From an uncultured Gammaproteobacteria bacterium (lineage in GTDB: Bacteria; Pseudomonadota; Gammaproteobacteria; CAMYKB01), in contig CAMYKB010000003.1 in NCBI GenBank assembly GCA_947258875.1, forward strand, positions 76,358-109,699: a stretch of 33,342 bases of DNA, given 5' to 3'. Shown one piece after another: positions 26,202-33,342 of this stretch. The notes below the pieces were generated by a model. It was not told the DNA's origin. It searched no databases and was given only the letters and a program-made list of their open reading frames with translations. Numbering within the stretch: position 1 is the stretch's first letter; each line of letters begins with the position of its first letter. A program made the translations under genes and the position numbers.

Positions 26202-26339
26202 GATGATGATCCGCTATGATTCTGTGCCGCGACTATAGCGCAGACCGGCTGGGCTGTCTCATAACCCTACCGGCCTCCGGGAATGTTGCAGCTCTGTTAT
26301 GATGTGCGCCTTTCTCAGTAAGCCCCCAGGAAGATCTCG

Positions 26340-27539
26340 ATGAGCGAATACGATTTTGCGCCGCTGCGCCTGAAAAAGAACGAAGACAAGCGTCTGCGTG
26401 CCGGGCATCTGTGGGTGTTCAGTAACGAGATCGACACCAAGGCAACACCATTGACGACGTTTGAGCCGGGGCAGCCGGTGGTGGTCGAGGATCTACATGG
26501 CAAGCCGGTGGGTACGGGTTATGTCAATCCGCATTCGCTCATCTGCGCGCGTCTGGTTGGGCGGGACAAGCGCTACCCCTTTTCGTCATCGTTGCTGGTG
26601 CACCGTTTGAAGGTCGCGTTGTCGTTGCGCGAAAAATTGTTTGATAAACCCTTCTATCGCTGGGTGTTTGGTGAAGGCGATGGCCTGCCGGGGCTGGTGG
26701 TGGATCGTTATGACGACGTGTTGGTGGTGCAGCTCACCACGGCGGGTATGGAGGTCATCAAGCAGGACATCATTGCTGCACTGCAGAAGGTGGCAGCACC
26801 CGCGGCCATCCTGCTACGCAATGACAGCAGCGTGCGCAAACTTGAAGGCCTGGAGCTCTATACCGAGACAGCGTTCGGTGAGGTGCCGGAATATGTGGAT
26901 GTCATCGAACATGGCCTGAACTTCAGGGTGCCGTTGGCCACGGGTCAAAAAACCGGCTGGTTTTACGACCAACATGATAACCGCGCCTCGCTGCGCCGCT
27001 TTGTCGAAGGTAAGCGGGTGCTGGATGTGTTCAGCTATGCAGGAGCCTGGGGCTTGCAGGCCGCGGCGGCAGGCGCCACAGAGGTGATCTGTGTCGATGA
27101 GTCCGAGCGCGCACATGGACTCATCCAGCACAACGCCAGTCAGAATGGACTCGTAGACAAAGTGCAGGCTGTGCAGCAGGAGGCATTTGTCGCGCTCAAA
27201 GCTCTGCAGGAAAAGGGCGAGCGTTTCGATGTGATCGTGCTCGATCCGCCAGCCTTTATCAAACGCAAGAAGGACTTCAAGCAGGGCACGCAAGCGTATC
27301 GCCGCATTAACGAACTGGCCATGCGGTTGCTGGAAAAAGACGCCGTGCTGGTGTCGTGTAGCTGTTCGCACCACATGCCGCAACAGGAACTGATGCGGCA
27401 GATGCAACAGGCCGCGCGGCACGTTGACCGTTTCATGCAGATACTGCTGGTCGGTGGCCAGGCGCCGGACCATCCTGTGCATCCCGCGATCCCCGAGACG
27501 GCTTATCTCAAGGCCATCTTTGCACGGCTGACGCATTAA
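26340..27539 (+). CDS. rlmI: 23S rRNA (cytosine1962-C5)-methyltransferase
   Basis: A 399-residue protein. The N-terminal PUA domain (about residues 5-80) begins LRLKKNEDKRLRAGHLWVFSNEI. The Rossmann-fold methyltransferase contains VLDVFSYAGAWGLQAAAAGA (SAM motif I), FDVIVLDPPAFIKRKKDF (motif IV) and VSCSCSHHM (motif VI). These are the RlmI features; the enzyme forms m5C1962 in 23S rRNA. The start ATG 26340 is preceded by an AGGAAG ribosome-binding site. Confidence 0.9.
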   Translation: MSEYDFAPLRLKKNEDKRLRAGHLWVFSNEIDTKATPLTTFEPGQPVVVEDLHGKPVGTGYVNPHSLICARLVGRDKRYPFSSSLLVHRLKVALSLREKLFDKPFYRWVFGEGDGLPGLVVDRYDDVLVVQLTTAGMEVIKQDIIAALQKVAAPAAILLRNDSSVRKLEGLELYTETAFGEVPEYVDVIEHGLNFRVPLATGQKTGWFYDQHDNRASLRRFVEGKRVLDVFSYAGAWGLQAAAAGATEVICVDESERAHGLIQHNASQNGLVDKVQAVQQEAFVALKALQEKGERFDVIVLDPPAFIKRKKDFKQGTQAYRRINELAMRLLEKDAVLVSCSCSHHMPQQELMRQMQQAARHVDRFMQILLVGGQAPDHPVHPAIPETAYLKAIFARLTH

Positions 27540-27594
27540 CAACTCGATTTATCAAGCTGCTCGTCAGTATTACACCGTGTTAAGATAGCGCCCC

Positions 27595-28401
27595 ATGTTG
27601 AAGTATCCGAATATCGATCCCGTAGCCCTCAAGCTGGGCCCACTGAAAATTCACTGGTACGGCATCACCTATCTGGTCGGCTTTATCGCCTTCCTGGTGC
27701 TGGGGCGTATGCGTGCCAGCCGGCCCGGCGCCGTACTCAATAAAGAACAGGTATCTGATTTCCTGTTCTATGGCGTATTGGGCGTGATTATCGGTGGCCG
27801 CCTGGGCTCGGTACTGTTTTATAACTTCGATCATTTCATAGCCAGTCCGTCCATGATTTTCCGCATCTGGGAAGGCGGCATGAGTTTTCATGGCGGTCTG
27901 ATCGGTGTGATCGTGGCGGCCTGGATCTACCAGCGCAGGCAAGGCATCGGTTTTTTGCGCATGGGTGATTTTATTGCACCGTTGGTCCCTATCGGCCTGG
28001 GTTCGGGCCGTATCGGTAATTTTATTAACGGTGAACTCTGGGGCAAGGTGAGTGACGTGCCCTGGGCGATGGTGTTCCCCACTGGCGGCCCCGATCCGCG
28101 GCATCCCTCACAGCTTTATCAGGCGGGGCTGGAAGGCGTGGCCCTGTTCGTGATCCTGTGGCTGTTTTCCAGCAAACCGCGTCCTGCGGGTGCGGTGTCG
28201 GGCCTGTTCCTGGTCTGTTATGGCGCGTTCCGTTTCGTGGTCGAATTTGTGCGCGTGCCGGATGCCGATATCGGCTACCTGGCTTTCGGCTGGGTGACCA
28301 TGGGCCAGGTGTTAAGCCTGCCGATGATCTTGTTGGGAATAGGCTTGATGATCTACGCCTATAAAAATAATGCCTTACCTAAAAAGACCGCCAAGGCATG
28401 A
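27595..28401 (+). CDS. lgt: Prolipoprotein diacylglyceryl transferase
   Basis: A 268-residue inner-membrane enzyme with about seven helices. It contains the Lgt signature [15 protein letters not shown] (Arg139) and the essential His100 in MSFHGGL. It transfers diacylglycerol from phosphatidylglycerol to the lipobox cysteine of prelipoproteins, such as the PCuAC protein in this window. No Shine-Dalgarno is visible; a TAAGAT lies 8 bp before the ATG, so a very short leader is possible. Its stop overlaps the thyA start (ATGA). Confidence 0.95.
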   Translation: MLKYPNIDPVALKLGPLKIHWYGITYLVGFIAFLVLGRMRASRPGAVLNKEQVSDFLFYGVLGVIIGGRLGSVLFYNFDHFIASPSMIFRIWEGGMSFHGGLIGVIVAAWIYQRRQGIGFLRMGDFIAPLVPIGLGSGRIGNFINGELWGKVSDVPWAMVFPTGGPDPRHPSQLYQAGLEGVALFVILWLFSSKPRPAGAVSGLFLVCYGAFRFVVEFVRVPDADIGYLAFGWVTMGQVLSLPMILLGIGLMIYAYKNNALPKKTAKA

Positions 28402-29192
28402 AGCAATACCTCGAGCTAATGCGCCATGTGCGTGATCATGGCGTAAAGAAAGAAGATCGCACCGGCACCGGCACCCTGTCGGTATTCGGTCATCAGTCAC
28501 GTTATGATCTGACGCAAGGGTTCCCAGTGGTCACCACCAAGAAACTGCACCTGCGTTCCATCATCCATGAGCTGTTATGGTTTCTGCAAGGCGATACCAA
28601 CATAAAATATCTGCAGGATAACGGCGTCAGTATCTGGAATGAATGGGCCGATGAAAACGGCGACCTGGGGCCGGTTTACGGTTATCAGTGGCGTTCCTGG
28701 CCGGCAGCGGACGGCCGCCATATCGATCAGATCTCGCAGCTTGTCGAGCAGATCAAAAACACTCCGGATTCGCGGCGCATGATTGTCAATGCCTGGAATG
28801 TCGGCGAGCTCGACAACATGGCGTTGCCCCCCTGCCACGCCTTTTTCCAGTTTTATGTGGCCGAAGGCAAATTGTCCTGTCAGTTGTATCAGCGCAGTGC
28901 CGATGTCTTCCTGGGTGTGCCCTTTAATATTGCCTCCTATGCTTTGTTGACGCTGATGCTGGCGCAAGTCACCGGTTTAAAACCCGGCGACTTTGTTCAT
29001 ACCCTGGGCGATGCGCACCTGTATCTGAATCACCTGGAGCAGACCGAATTGCAACTCGGCCGCAAACCGTTTGCCTTGCCGCAGATGAAGATAAACCCTG
29101 ACGTAAAATCAATATTCGATTTCAAGTTTGAAGATTTTGAACTGGTCGACTATCAGTGTCATCCGCATATTAAGGCGCCGGTGGCGGTTTAG
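28398..29192 (+). CDS. thyA: Thymidylate synthase
   Basis: A 264-residue protein, the same length as the E. coli enzyme. The catalytic Cys146 is in [14 protein letters not shown], and the phosphate-binding Arg residues are in [11 protein letters not shown] and [22 protein letters not shown]. It converts dUMP to dTMP using methylene-tetrahydrofolate, generating dihydrofolate that the nearby FolA reduces. It overlaps lgt by 4 bp. Confidence 0.97.
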   Translation: MKQYLELMRHVRDHGVKKEDRTGTGTLSVFGHQSRYDLTQGFPVVTTKKLHLRSIIHELLWFLQGDTNIKYLQDNGVSIWNEWADENGDLGPVYGYQWRSWPAADGRHIDQISQLVEQIKNTPDSRRMIVNAWNVGELDNMALPPCHAFFQFYVAEGKLSCQLYQRSADVFLGVPFNIASYALLTLMLAQVTGLKPGDFVHTLGDAHLYLNHLEQTELQLGRKPFALPQMKINPDVKSIFDFKFEDFELVDYQCHPHIKAPVAV

Positions 29193-29215
29193 CAGTCTGC
29201 CAGGGCACACAAGCA

Positions 29216-29576
29216 ATGGTTGCTCAGAAGATCATCAGGGGTAAGGATAAAAAACAAGGTCGTTTGTCTGTGAAGCCCGATAAACTAAATATGGGCAATA
29301 CTTATGATGTGCCTCCAAGGTATTACTACGACATCGAGTTCACGTGCAAGGATTGTGGTTCAGAGGAACTTTGGACTGCTGCACAACAGAAATGGTGGTT
29401 CAGAGGAACTTTGGACTGCTGCACAACAGAAATGGTGGTATGAGAAGGCTGGTGGCTATTTTTTTGCGACAGCAGTACGTTGTCGTGCATGTCGCGAGAA
29501 AGAACGCGATAGAAAAAAAGAAGCGAGGAAAAATTATCTTGAAGGAATTGTTCGAAAAAAAGAGATCGACACTTAA
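29216..29576 (+). pseudogene. Zinc-ribbon (zf-trcl-like) protein gene frameshifted by a 40-bp tandem duplication
   Basis: ATG 29216 starts a basic protein with CKDCGSEELW, but the frame shifts and ends at 29443. The intended frame resumes after the second repeat copy and runs to TAA 29576: EELWTAAQQKWWYEKAGGYFF, then RCRACREKERDRKKEARKN. Removing one 40-bp copy restores a 106-residue protein with two paired cysteine motifs (CKDC and CRAC), matching the probable zinc-ribbon domain family. The duplication spans 29355-29439. It lies between thyA and folA on the same strand. Whether the truncated 75-residue product is made is unknown. Confidence 0.8.
29355..29439 (+). repeat. 40-bp perfect tandem duplication
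   Basis: Bases 29355-29399 are identical to 29395-29439, a period of 40 bp. The two units share the 5-bp end sequence GTGGT, which is present at both junctions and at the downstream end, as expected for slippage between short direct repeats. Forty is not a multiple of three, hence the frameshift. Confidence 0.97.
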
Positions 29577-29618
29577 TAGTTCACAAAAATTATCCTGTTG
29601 CACAGTTAATACTATCTC

Positions 29619-30143
29619 ATGATTTCACTTATCGCAGCCATGTCACGCAACCGGGTTATCGGTAAAGACAATGCTATGCCCTGGCATTTACCCGCTGACT
29701 TGCAGTGGTTTAAACAAACTACACTCGGTAAGCCTGTTGTTATGGGTCGCAAGACCTTCGAGTCACTGGGTAGGCCACTGCCGAAACGGCGTAACATCGT
29801 GGTAACGCATGATGCTGGATTCAGTCATGAGGGTTGCGAGGTTGCCAACAGCCTGTGCGAAGTCATCACCATGACCCTCAACGAAGACGAGATCATGATT
29901 ATAGGTGGCGCCAAAATTTACGAGCAGATGCTGCCGGTAGCTGATCGCTTATATTTGACCTACATCGATGCCGAACTCGAGGGCGATACCTGTTTCCCGG
30001 AATTCGACCCACAGCGTTGGCAGGAGATTGAGCGAGTCAATCATGCTGCAGATGAGAACAACCCGCATGCCTATTCCTTTGTTATCCTGGACAGGACGGT
30101 TGAGGCCGAAGGCGCGGGTATTACTTGTGCAATCCCGGCATAG
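29619..30143 (+). CDS. folA: Dihydrofolate reductase
   Basis: A 174-residue protein with MISLIAAMSRNRVIGKDNAMPWHLPADL, split as two conserved blocks, carrying Trp22 and the catalytic Asp27, then VVMGRKTFESLGRPLP and IMIIGGAKIYEQML. It regenerates tetrahydrofolate from the dihydrofolate produced by ThyA. It lies 43 bp after the broken zinc-ribbon gene and about 430 bp after thyA on the same strand. The C-terminal dozen residues extend slightly beyond the usual end. Confidence 0.96.
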   Translation: MISLIAAMSRNRVIGKDNAMPWHLPADLQWFKQTTLGKPVVMGRKTFESLGRPLPKRRNIVVTHDAGFSHEGCEVANSLCEVITMTLNEDEIMIIGGAKIYEQMLPVADRLYLTYIDAELEGDTCFPEFDPQRWQEIERVNHAADENNPHAYSFVILDRTVEAEGAGITCAIPA

Positions 30144-30167
30144 GTTTCGATAGGCGGAATCCGACCC

Positions 30168-30362
30168 ATGAAGCGCAGGATAACCGGTTTTCACCTGGAT
30201 GAATTCGATGACTGGGTCGCCGACCTGGAGTGTTCCCATACACAACACGTGCGCCACAGGCCGCCCTGGCAGAACCGTGCATGGGTGATTGATCCACAGC
30301 AGCGCGAACGTCACATAGGCCGCGAGCTTGATTGCAGGTTGTGTGATGACGAGAACAATTAA
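30168..30362 (+). CDS. DUF3565 family small protein
   Basis: A 64-residue protein: ITGFHLDEFDDWVADLECSH, TQHVRHRPPWQNRAWV, HIGRELDCRLC. The order GFHxDE-WVAxLxCxHxQHVRHxPP...LDCxLC is that of DUF3565. The conserved Cys and His residues suggest metal binding; function unknown. The start ATG 30168 is 24 bp after the folA stop. Confidence 0.85.
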   Translation: MKRRITGFHLDEFDDWVADLECSHTQHVRHRPPWQNRAWVIDPQQRERHIGRELDCRLCDDENN

Positions 30363-30435
30363 ACCACCTCGCTACGAGAGATGATGGAATAGTGTCAGCA
30401 GCTGATGCGTCTATACCTGTATGTGGTTTGAGAGA

Positions 30436-31086
30436 ATGAAACAATCGAGCTTGTCTGTGCTGCTGGGCGTATTGATTGCGCTGTTGCCGGGCGCAGTTCT
30501 GGCTTCAGATCAGCCGATGCCTGAAAACCCGGGTGATGCGCGGGCAGCAGCCTGGAATCGTTTTGCTGATGCCGTATATGCCTTGCACGAACGGCAGATT
30601 GAGTCGCGAGATGTTATTCCTCACGAAAGGGTAGGTAGCTACGTAGACTTCCCGAAATTTTATAAAGAAGTTACATATAAGGATGCTACTGATAAAAGAA
30701 TTCTCAGTCGTATCCGCTGGGAAACGAGACCTCCTGGTAATATCCATACCATGGAAGTGTTTGTCTATGATGAGTCAGGCCGTCTGCTCAGAGACTATGT
30801 GGTTTCATATCTGTTGACACACCGTAATGCACCGTTCGTGACCCTGATCAACCTACATGGCTACGCCGATCATGCGCACGGTTATCGTCAGTTTGATGCT
30901 TCCGGTGAAAAGCTCTACGAACAGTGTGTCGTAACACGCGATGGCCGGGAGACCAGAATCGAGATCCATGATGATGAGTTTCCTTTCGCTCATGAGCCGC
31001 CCCTGGAAGTCATGACTACTGCCGAGTACAAGAGTTGCTTCGACGAAGTGCCGGTAAAGCTGGGTCGCTATGCTGATCCATCCTGA
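30436..31086 (+). CDS. Secreted hypothetical protein, 216 residues
   Basis: I do not recognise the family. It has a clear signal peptide (MKQSSLSVLLGVLIALLPGA, cleavage near VLAS-DQPM) and a mature domain of about 190 residues rich in charged and aromatic residues, with two cysteines (EQCVVT and YKSCFDE) that could pair in the periplasm. ATG 30421 is an alternative start, adding MWFER. It is followed by about 200 bp without a gene. Confidence 0.7.
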   Translation: MKQSSLSVLLGVLIALLPGAVLASDQPMPENPGDARAAAWNRFADAVYALHERQIESRDVIPHERVGSYVDFPKFYKEVTYKDATDKRILSRIRWETRPPGNIHTMEVFVYDESGRLLRDYVVSYLLTHRNAPFVTLINLHGYADHAHGYRQFDASGEKLYEQCVVTRDGRETRIEIHDDEFPFAHEPPLEVMTTAEYKSCFDEVPVKLGRYADPS

Positions 31087-31282
31087 TAGTCATTACGGCT
31101 TGCAGTCGCCTGTTTACTGTTTAAGGAGCCTCAAGCCAGGTCATTCCCGGCATCATTGAACGCGGTGTAGAGGAATAAATTCTCCTGCCATGTCATCCAT
31201 ACCTAATGCGATGAAGTAATTCGGCGATTTATGAGCACAGCGAAACAGTTTGTGCCGTAACCATCAACGACGGAGGATGATC

Positions 31283-32098
31283 ATGAATATACGGCCCACG
31301 ACACGTTGGTGTTTCCGAATCCCGCTTGGCTTACTGTCCTGTGCAGGACTACTGCTGATGCTCGCCAGTTATCCGCTAAAAGCCGAACCGCAAACACGGG
31401 CTGAGGTCGAAAAGATCATCGAAGCAGCCACCCGCTCTATCAAGGCACAACCGAATAAGGGGCAGTTCTATATCGATAGAGGGCAGGCCTATTTTAAGAT
31501 ACATGAATTCGATAAGGCTGCTGAGGATTACAGCAAGGCCATTGAACTGGACGATTCACAGGACGAAGCCTATTTCGGCCGCGGTATGGCGCTGGGCAGG
31601 GCAGGATTCATTGAAGATGGCATCAGCGATCTGACGGTCTACATACAGCGCAACCCTAAGAGTTCGCTAGCTTATACCAAGCGCGGCATACGCAATCTGT
31701 GGCTGGGTGATCGTGGCAAAGCGGAAGCGGACTTTAAAAAGGCCATCGAGCTGGATAGCAGGAATGCTGAGGCGCATGATGATCTTGGTGTGATCTACGC
31801 GCAGCGTGAACAATATCAGGAGGCTGGTTCACACTTCATGACAACCATTAGCCTCGATCCCAGTTACCAGAAGGCGTATCACAACCTGTCGATGGTGTAT
31901 TACCTCACAGGCAATGATTCTGAAGCGCTGGCAACCATCGATAAAGGCCTGCAACTAAGTCCGGAGGCCCGTAATTCGATGATGTTGAAAAGCCTGATCT
32001 TGGAATCCATGGGCAAGCTCGATGAGGCGGCGGCTGTAAAGGAAGTGGCCGAGTTCCTGCCGAAAGGTAATTGGTCCGAGCAGGCGCCGGTACAATAA
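31283..32098 (+). CDS. Exported tetratricopeptide-repeat protein
   Basis: A 271-residue protein. Residues 1-35 are a long signal peptide or anchor (GLLSCAGLLLMLASYPLKA). About six consecutive 34-residue TPR units follow, for example FYIDRGQAYFKIHEFDKAAE, AYTKRGIRNLWLGDRGKAEA, and AYHNLSMVYYLTGNDSEALA. It probably serves as a protein-binding scaffold in the periplasm. ATG 31283 is preferred because GGAGG (31272-31276) lies 6 bp before it; ATG 31277 would be too close. No neighbour indicates a partner. Confidence 0.85.
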   Translation: MNIRPTTRWCFRIPLGLLSCAGLLLMLASYPLKAEPQTRAEVEKIIEAATRSIKAQPNKGQFYIDRGQAYFKIHEFDKAAEDYSKAIELDDSQDEAYFGRGMALGRAGFIEDGISDLTVYIQRNPKSSLAYTKRGIRNLWLGDRGKAEADFKKAIELDSRNAEAHDDLGVIYAQREQYQEAGSHFMTTISLDPSYQKAYHNLSMVYYLTGNDSEALATIDKGLQLSPEARNSMMLKSLILESMGKLDEAAAVKEVAEFLPKGNWSEQAPVQ

Positions 32099-32244
32099 AC
32101 TGCGGTTATCATTCATCCTTGCAGGATTGCATGGAGCGACATCACGAGAATGACTATTTGCGGGCTTGCGGCAAGCAGAAGAATTGCACTGTCATCATTA
32201 GCTGTGCTGCAATAACATACCTATCCTCTGCGGGTTGATTCGCA

Positions 32245-32994
32245 TTGAACTTCAAAGATCATTTTTCCACGCAATCCGTGGGTTATAGCCAATACCGCCC
32301 GGAATACCCGGTTGATCTGTTTCGTTATCTTGCAACATTGACGGCAAATCAAGAATGCGTCTGGGATTGCGCCTCCGGCACGGGACAAGCGGCGCGTGGT
32401 CTGGCGCCATATTTTGATACTGTCATTGCAACCGATGCCAGCGACGAGCAGGTCGCAAATGCATACGGGCCTGATAATGTTGAATTCGCGGTGGCGAATG
32501 CGACGGCCAGCGGCCTGACCGCGGGCACGGTGGACCTCGTCGTTGTTGCGCAGGCGCTGCACTGGTTTGATCTTCAGAAATTTTATTCAGAAGTAAAACG
32601 AGTATTGAAAAACAAAGGGGTTATCGCAGTGTGGTGTTACAGTCTGCACAGAATCTCGCCGCAGATCGATGTCATCATTGATGATCTTTATACCAATATT
32701 GTTGGCTCTTACTGGCCGCCGGAAAGGCGTCTCGTCGAGAGTGGTTACCGCGATCTTGATTTTCCGTTTGAGGGGATTGTATCGCCACAATTTGAGATGC
32801 AGGCGCAGTGGTCATTACAACAACTCACCGGTTACCTGGAGACCTGGTCAGCCACTCAGCGTTATATCGCGCACAAGGGTGAAAGCCCCGTGCCGGATAT
32901 CACTGATCGCTTGCTGGGAGTGTGGGATCCGCCCGATAAGAAACGCACAGTTAACTGGCCTTTAGCGTGCCGTGTCGGTGTGCTTCACCATTAA
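32245..32994 (+). CDS. Class I SAM-dependent methyltransferase (methyltransferase type 11)
   Basis: A 249-residue protein with the SAM-binding block VWDCASGTGQAARGLAPYF, the acidic loop ATDAS, and VDLVVVAQALHWFDLQKFYSEVKRVLKNKGVIAVW in the typical order. Later parts (SYWPPERRLVESGYRDLDFPFE and YLETWSATQRY) match a common family of uncharacterised methyltransferases that begin MNFKDHFS. The start must be TTG 32245, since that family start coincides with it and no ATG is near. The substrate is unknown. Confidence 0.85.
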   Translation: MNFKDHFSTQSVGYSQYRPEYPVDLFRYLATLTANQECVWDCASGTGQAARGLAPYFDTVIATDASDEQVANAYGPDNVEFAVANATASGLTAGTVDLVVVAQALHWFDLQKFYSEVKRVLKNKGVIAVWCYSLHRISPQIDVIIDDLYTNIVGSYWPPERRLVESGYRDLDFPFEGIVSPQFEMQAQWSLQQLTGYLETWSATQRYIAHKGESPVPDITDRLLGVWDPPDKKRTVNWPLACRVGVLHH

Positions 32995-33126
32995 TGAGCT
33001 AATGGCACCTTCATAAGCAACAGCACGCCGTCACGATTTGCTATTTTTGATAATAAGACGGCCTGCGTATAATCTAAATTAGAAACAGTGAGTTACGGAA
33101 GAACATTAGAAATAACTTATTCATGT

Positions 33127-33150
33127 TAAACTGACCGACGGGTCAGTTTA
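33127..33150. promoter_or_regulatory. TetR-family-type operator palindrome
   Basis: TAAACTGACC (33127-33136), spacer GACG, GGTCAGTTTA (33141-33150): a perfect palindrome with 10-bp arms. CTGACC/GGTCAG half-sites are common for TetR/AcrR-type repressors. The regulated gene is presumably beyond the right edge, where no start is yet visible. Confidence 0.6.
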
Positions 33151-33236
33151 GTCAACTGTTGCGATAGACGCATAAGACTAAATAATTATTACAAAGAAAA
33201 ATAAGTGATTGGACGATACGTTGAAGAAATGTTATC

Positions 33237-33299
33237 AAGCGAAGCGTAGTTCTGCTTCAGCAAAACGAGTTTTTGCTGAAGCAGAACTACGCTTCGCTT
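33237..33299. repeat. Perfect 29-bp-arm inverted repeat with 5-nt loop
   Basis: The left arm (33237-33265) starts AAGCGAAGCGTAG and ends CAGCAAAA; the loop is CGAGT; the right arm (33271-33299) is its exact reverse complement. No T-run follows, so it is not a standard terminator. Each arm also holds GAAGC/GCTTC, allowing smaller internal folds. Confidence 0.95.
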
Positions 33300-33342
33300 C
33301 AAAGAGTTCAACATATCCTTCCTGTCTTCTTTATCTTGTATT

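Larger units (their letters stand above)
32995..33342. other. 348-bp intergenic right edge with operator and long hairpin
   Basis: No confident gene. It contains a TetR-type palindrome (33127-33150) and a perfect 29-bp-arm inverted repeat (33237-33299). A 41-codon minus-strand frame (33314 to 33189) with AGGAAGG upstream of its ATG runs through the hairpin, and a plus-strand frame from TTG 33221 is open to the window end; I do not call either. Confidence 0.4.

Noticed and set aside
26814-27542. Minus-strand 242-codon frame opposite rlmI
   Set aside because: Antisense to conserved methyltransferase motifs; no start signal or family match.
33189-33314. 41-codon minus-strand ORF through the long hairpin, with AGGAAGG before its ATG
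   Set aside because: Very short, largely made of the inverted repeat itself, with no recognisable protein; kept only as a comment on the hairpin.
1-33342. CRISPR arrays, tRNA or rRNA genes, transposase genes, phage genes
   Set aside because: None found: no regularly spaced repeats, no cloverleaf in the gaps I read, and no frame with transposase, integrase or phage motifs.

Overview
The window reads as chromosomal DNA of a free-living gammaproteobacterium. The evidence is gene content: paired UbiH/UbiI-type ubiquinone hydroxylases, Zur/ZnuABC, a split glycine decarboxylase (gcvPA + gcvPB), a ThyA/FolA pair and Lgt. The split gcvP and the mix of metal and redox genes would fit the Chromatiales/Thiotrichales side of the class, but that placement is inference. 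Most of the DNA is moderate-GC housekeeping sequence. The stretch from about 19.6 to 23.3 kb is different: AT-richer, and holding a gene remnant, a REP-like palindrome and attC-like sites.

Layout. 1-2.1 kb: the 3' part of ubiH and a complete ubiI-like gene, overlapping. 2.1-5.0 kb (minus strand): a PCuAC copper-chaperone lipoprotein gene followed by a Tup-type tungstate ABC importer (permease, ATPase, binding protein). 5.08-10.3 kb: a tandem glycine riboswitch with an intrinsic terminator, then gcvT-gcvH-gcvPA-tpx-gcvPB, with a thiol peroxidase gene between the two halves of glycine decarboxylase. 10.3-12.7 kb: dgkA, a small membrane-protein gene broken by an amber codon, a GlcG/HbpS-like secreted protein, a small Cys-rich protein and a hypothetical. 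12.7-15.6 kb: free-methionine-R-sulfoxide reductase, LemA, and a DUF2207 membrane protein with a poly-Gly tail. 15.7-16.55 kb: a TerC-family membrane protein. 16.55-19.6 kb: a zinc regulon, znuA diverging from zur-znuC-znuB across a clear Zur box.

19.6-23.3 kb is accessory: the 3' end of a PhoX/DUF839 gene with a strong terminator, a thioredoxin-CcdA/DsbD-like fusion, a REP-like palindrome, then a GNAT acetyltransferase gene whose stop codon lies inside an attC-like site, and a VOC/glyoxalase gene followed by a second, degenerate attC-like site. No integrase is visible, so this looks like a small integron cassette cluster without its integrase. 23.3-26.2 kb (minus): PlsC-like acyltransferase and a YyaL/DUF255 protein. 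26.3-30.4 kb: rlmI, lgt-thyA, a zinc-ribbon gene disrupted by a 40-bp tandem duplication, folA and a DUF3565 gene. 30.4-33.0 kb: a secreted hypothetical, a TPR protein and a class I methyltransferase. The last 350 bp hold a TetR-type operator and a perfect 29-bp-arm inverted repeat, with no convincing gene.

The best candidates for something new are the cassette cluster with its redox fusion neighbour, tpx embedded in the glycine-cleavage operon, the two freshly broken small genes, and the long hairpin at the right edge. I do not see a complete, obviously undescribed defence or biosynthetic system.
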